From assembly GCF_000733945.1 (NCBI RefSeq), contig NZ_JPOL01000001.1, forward strand, positions 1 through 64,000: a stretch of 64,000 nucleotides of DNA, given 5' to 3'. Origin of the DNA: Flavimarina sp. Hel_I_48 (GTDB lineage: Bacteria; Bacteroidota; Bacteroidia; Flavobacteriales; Flavobacteriaceae). This document shows, piece by piece, positions 62,236 through 64,000 of the stretch; within the stretch, counting starts at the first letter, position 1; every line of letters starts with the position of its first letter. The position numbers and the translations under genes are program-made. The notes beneath the pieces are model-generated. The model was not told the DNA's origin and ran no database searches. It saw only the letters and a program-made list of their open reading frames with translations.

Positions 62236-63351
62236 ATGAAAAGAAAAAGAGAATTGAAAATTTTGGTTATAAATAGCGATGCAATTTATTGTAAAGAAAA
62301 CCATCATTTTATTCACAAGAGTACAGGGACTTTTATCAAGAAACTAAAAGATTTGAATTATGAACCTACAATTTTTCATTTTCTTATACCATTAGAAAAC
62401 TCTTCTATCACGTCTTTTGATTTAGATGACAATAATATTTCGTTTGTAGGCTTAAATAGAACATCAAATAAAATTACTTCGTATTTCAAGGCAAGCTTAA
62501 AATTATATACACTTTTCAAAAAAGCAGATTTTATCTATTGTTTTTACCCTAATGCTTTCGCTTATAATCTATTGTTATGCAAATTATGCAATATACCATA
62601 CGGGCTATATTTAAGGGGAGAGAATAATATAAATTCTAAGTTATCACGGTATCTTATTAAGCATTCTAAATTTATTGCAACTGTTTCCCCACAGTTTACG
62701 AAAAGCGTGAAAAAATATAATACTTCTGCATTTACAATCGCTCCAATGATTGATTATAATTTAAAAGACATCCCGTTAAATAATATTAAAGACACAAATG
62801 AAAACCAAATACAATCCATTCTTTTTATAGGTAGAGTAGAAAGAGATAAAGGCATATTTGAATTAATAGAAGCCGTATCATTACTTAAAAAAAAGGGTTA
62901 CGAGAATTTTATTTTAAATATCATAGGTCAAGGTCAACATTTTGATCATATACATGAGCAGATAATAAAATTTGAAATGCAAAACATTGTAAACTTAGTA
63001 GGTGTCGTATCCGATAAAAATGAATTAAAAAAATATTATCAAAATGCTGATTTATTTATTTTACCAACGTATCATGAAGGATTCCCAAGGGTACTTTATG
63101 AAGCAATGATTTTTAAAGTACCAATATTAACTACCTTCGTCGGTACTATCTCGAACCTCATGCAGGACGGATACAATTGTTATGAAATCAAAGCTAAAGA
63201 TGTTAATAGCATTGTTCTCAAATTAGAAAATATTCTGAATGATTATAAAATTACTTATACGATAACTGAAAATGCTACAAAAACGATCAAAAAATATTTA
63301 AAAGAAAACAGTCGTAGTCACGAAGAGATAATTTCTGATAACATCAATTAA
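62236..63351 (+). CDS. Glycosyltransferase family 4
   Basis: A 371-residue cytoplasmic or membrane-associated retaining GT-B enzyme. The C-terminal donor-binding domain has ILFIGRVERDKGIFELIEAV, LNIIGQGQHFDHIHEQI, LVGVVSDKNELKKYYQNADL and the EX7E segment HEGFPRVLYEAMIF. The N-terminal half contains FIKKLKDLNYEPTIFHFLIP and the acceptor-side IYCFYPNAFAYNLLLCKL. It adds a sugar to the growing lipid-linked unit. It is joined directly to the next gene (stop TAA, then ATG). Confidence 0.9.
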   Translation: MKRKRELKILVINSDAIYCKENHHFIHKSTGTFIKKLKDLNYEPTIFHFLIPLENSSITSFDLDDNNISFVGLNRTSNKITSYFKASLKLYTLFKKADFIYCFYPNAFAYNLLLCKLCNIPYGLYLRGENNINSKLSRYLIKHSKFIATVSPQFTKSVKKYNTSAFTIAPMIDYNLKDIPLNNIKDTNENQIQSILFIGRVERDKGIFELIEAVSLLKKKGYENFILNIIGQGQHFDHIHEQIIKFEMQNIVNLVGVVSDKNELKKYYQNADLFILPTYHEGFPRVLYEAMIFKVPILTTFVGTISNLMQDGYNCYEIKAKDVNSIVLKLENILNDYKITYTITENATKTIKKYLKENSRSHEEIISDNIN

Positions 63352-64000
63352 ATGGAAGTTTTAATAAGCGTGATAATACCTTTCTATTCTAATATTAAAT
63401 GGCTAAAAGAAGCAGTTGATAGTGTTCTTAATCAAACTTATCAGAACTTTGAGATTATTGTTATTAATGATGGTTCAAAAGAAAATGATGAGGACTTTAT
63501 AAAAAAATACTCTGATTTTATAAAATATCATAAAACGGAGAATGCGGGTCCTGCAGCTGCAAGAAATAAAGGTATAAAATTAGCCAACGGAGAGTATATC
63601 GCATTTTTGGATTCAGATGATATTTGGAAAACCAACAAGTTGAAGATTCAATTGGACTATATGCTTCTCGAATCCCTTATCTGGTCACATACTGCGTATG
63701 AATTATTTACAGATCATGATAATAAAACTTATAAAACTATAGATGTCAATCATTTTAAAGGTGATGTATTCATCCCCTGTTTAATTTCATCTCCTATTGC
63801 AACACCATGCGTTATGGTAAAAACAGAGTTTTTAAGAGAAAATCCAACTATACAGTTTGCTGAAAATATGAGGTATGGTCAGGATGGTTTTATGTGGCTC
63901 AATATAGCCCGCCACAAAAAACTCGGGGTTATCAATGAATCCCTGACCAAAGTGCGAATGAGGGGCGGAAATGCCGCATTGCGAGCCAGGGTCTATTTAC
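63352..64000 (+). CDS. Glycosyltransferase family 2 (3' truncated by window edge)
   Basis: The first 216 residues of an inverting GT-A glycosyltransferase: VLISVIIPFYSNIKWLKEAV, IIVINDGSKENDEDF, ENAGPAAARNKGIKLANGEY and IAFLDSDDIWKTNKLKIQLD (DxD), with YGQDGFMWLNIARHKKLG at the ED region. The gene starts immediately after the GT4 stop. Composition changes sharply at about 63890: before it the codons are AT-rich like the rest of the cassette, after it they resemble the host genome. This suggests a recombination junction inside the gene. Confidence 0.9.
   Translation, partial: MEVLISVIIPFYSNIKWLKEAVDSVLNQTYQNFEIIVINDGSKENDEDFIKKYSDFIKYHKTENAGPAAARNKGIKLANGEYIAFLDSDDIWKTNKLKIQLDYMLLESLIWSHTAYELFTDHDNKTYKTIDVNHFKGDVFIPCLISSPIATPCVMVKTEFLRENPTIQFAENMRYGQDGFMWLNIARHKKLGVINESLTKVRMRGGNAALRARVYL

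Noticed and set aside
1..64000. tRNA or rRNA genes
   Set aside because: No cloverleaf with T-loop consensus and no rRNA-like sequence was found on reading; a covariance-model scan would be needed to exclude a missed tRNA.

Overview
The window is chromosomal DNA from a member of the Bacteroidota, almost certainly the Flavobacteriaceae. Supporting signs are C-terminal type IX secretion sorting domains of both type A (ends of the proteins at 16186-18933 and 41800-44280) and type B (6869-9616), promoter -7 boxes of the form TAnnTTTG with an upstream TTG, no recognisable Shine-Dalgarno sequences, a CAL67264-type 58-residue membrane protein, and flavobacterial versions of ctaA, sucC, lysA, ettA, hisS and uvrB. 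No tRNA, rRNA, CRISPR array, prophage or intact insertion sequence was seen.

Layout. 1-16.1 kb is mainly core genome: the 3' end of a CCA-type tRNA nucleotidyltransferase, ctaA, a PRiA4-like protein, a nucleoid-associated protein, an uncharacterised protein with kinase-like motifs, an ABC exporter pair next to a large type IX-secreted protein, uvrB, small membrane and secreted proteins, sucC, a LON-domain protein and lysA. 16.2-28.4 kb is rich in exported proteins: a beta-helix adhesin-like protein, an amidohydrolase lipoprotein, S10 and M28 peptidases, a frameshifted lipoprotein and a metalloprotease-like lipoprotein, plus a YkgJ-like cysteine protein, a methyltransferase, a coiled-coil membrane protein and a 54-residue membrane protein. 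28.7-34.8 kb is a complete RND efflux operon. 34.9-47.0 kb holds ettA, a DinB-like protein, an acyl-CoA carboxylase beta subunit, a CYTH protein, a sugar MFS transporter beside a secreted GH9 glucanase, hisS and an orphan MacB/FtsX-type permease.

47.0-48.4 kb is the most unusual stretch. A small GIY-YIG nuclease gene sits tightly between palindromic repeat arms and is followed by an array of paired, REP-like palindromes with a period of about 156 bp. Two further families of palindromic intergenic repeats occur elsewhere, at 22293-22373 with 37555-37629, and at 2664-2678 with 39281-39293.

48.4-64 kb is a surface polysaccharide locus. It begins with a UDP-glucuronate decarboxylase-like gene on the minus strand. 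Next come seven tightly coupled genes (legB, legC, legH, legI, legG, ptmE, legF-like) that together can make a CMP-activated nonulosonic acid, most likely of the N,N'-diacetyllegionaminic type. A gap-free 90-bp direct repeat, 72/90 identical by hand count, lies on either side of this block (49601-49690 and 56744-56833). After it come rfbA, rfbC, a putative glycosyltransferase, a Wzx flippase, a Wzy/EpsG polymerase, a GT4 and a partial GT2 gene. These are conspicuously AT-rich until about 63.89 kb, where composition returns to that of the host genome inside the GT2 gene. This pattern is typical of exchangeable O-antigen or capsule cassettes.
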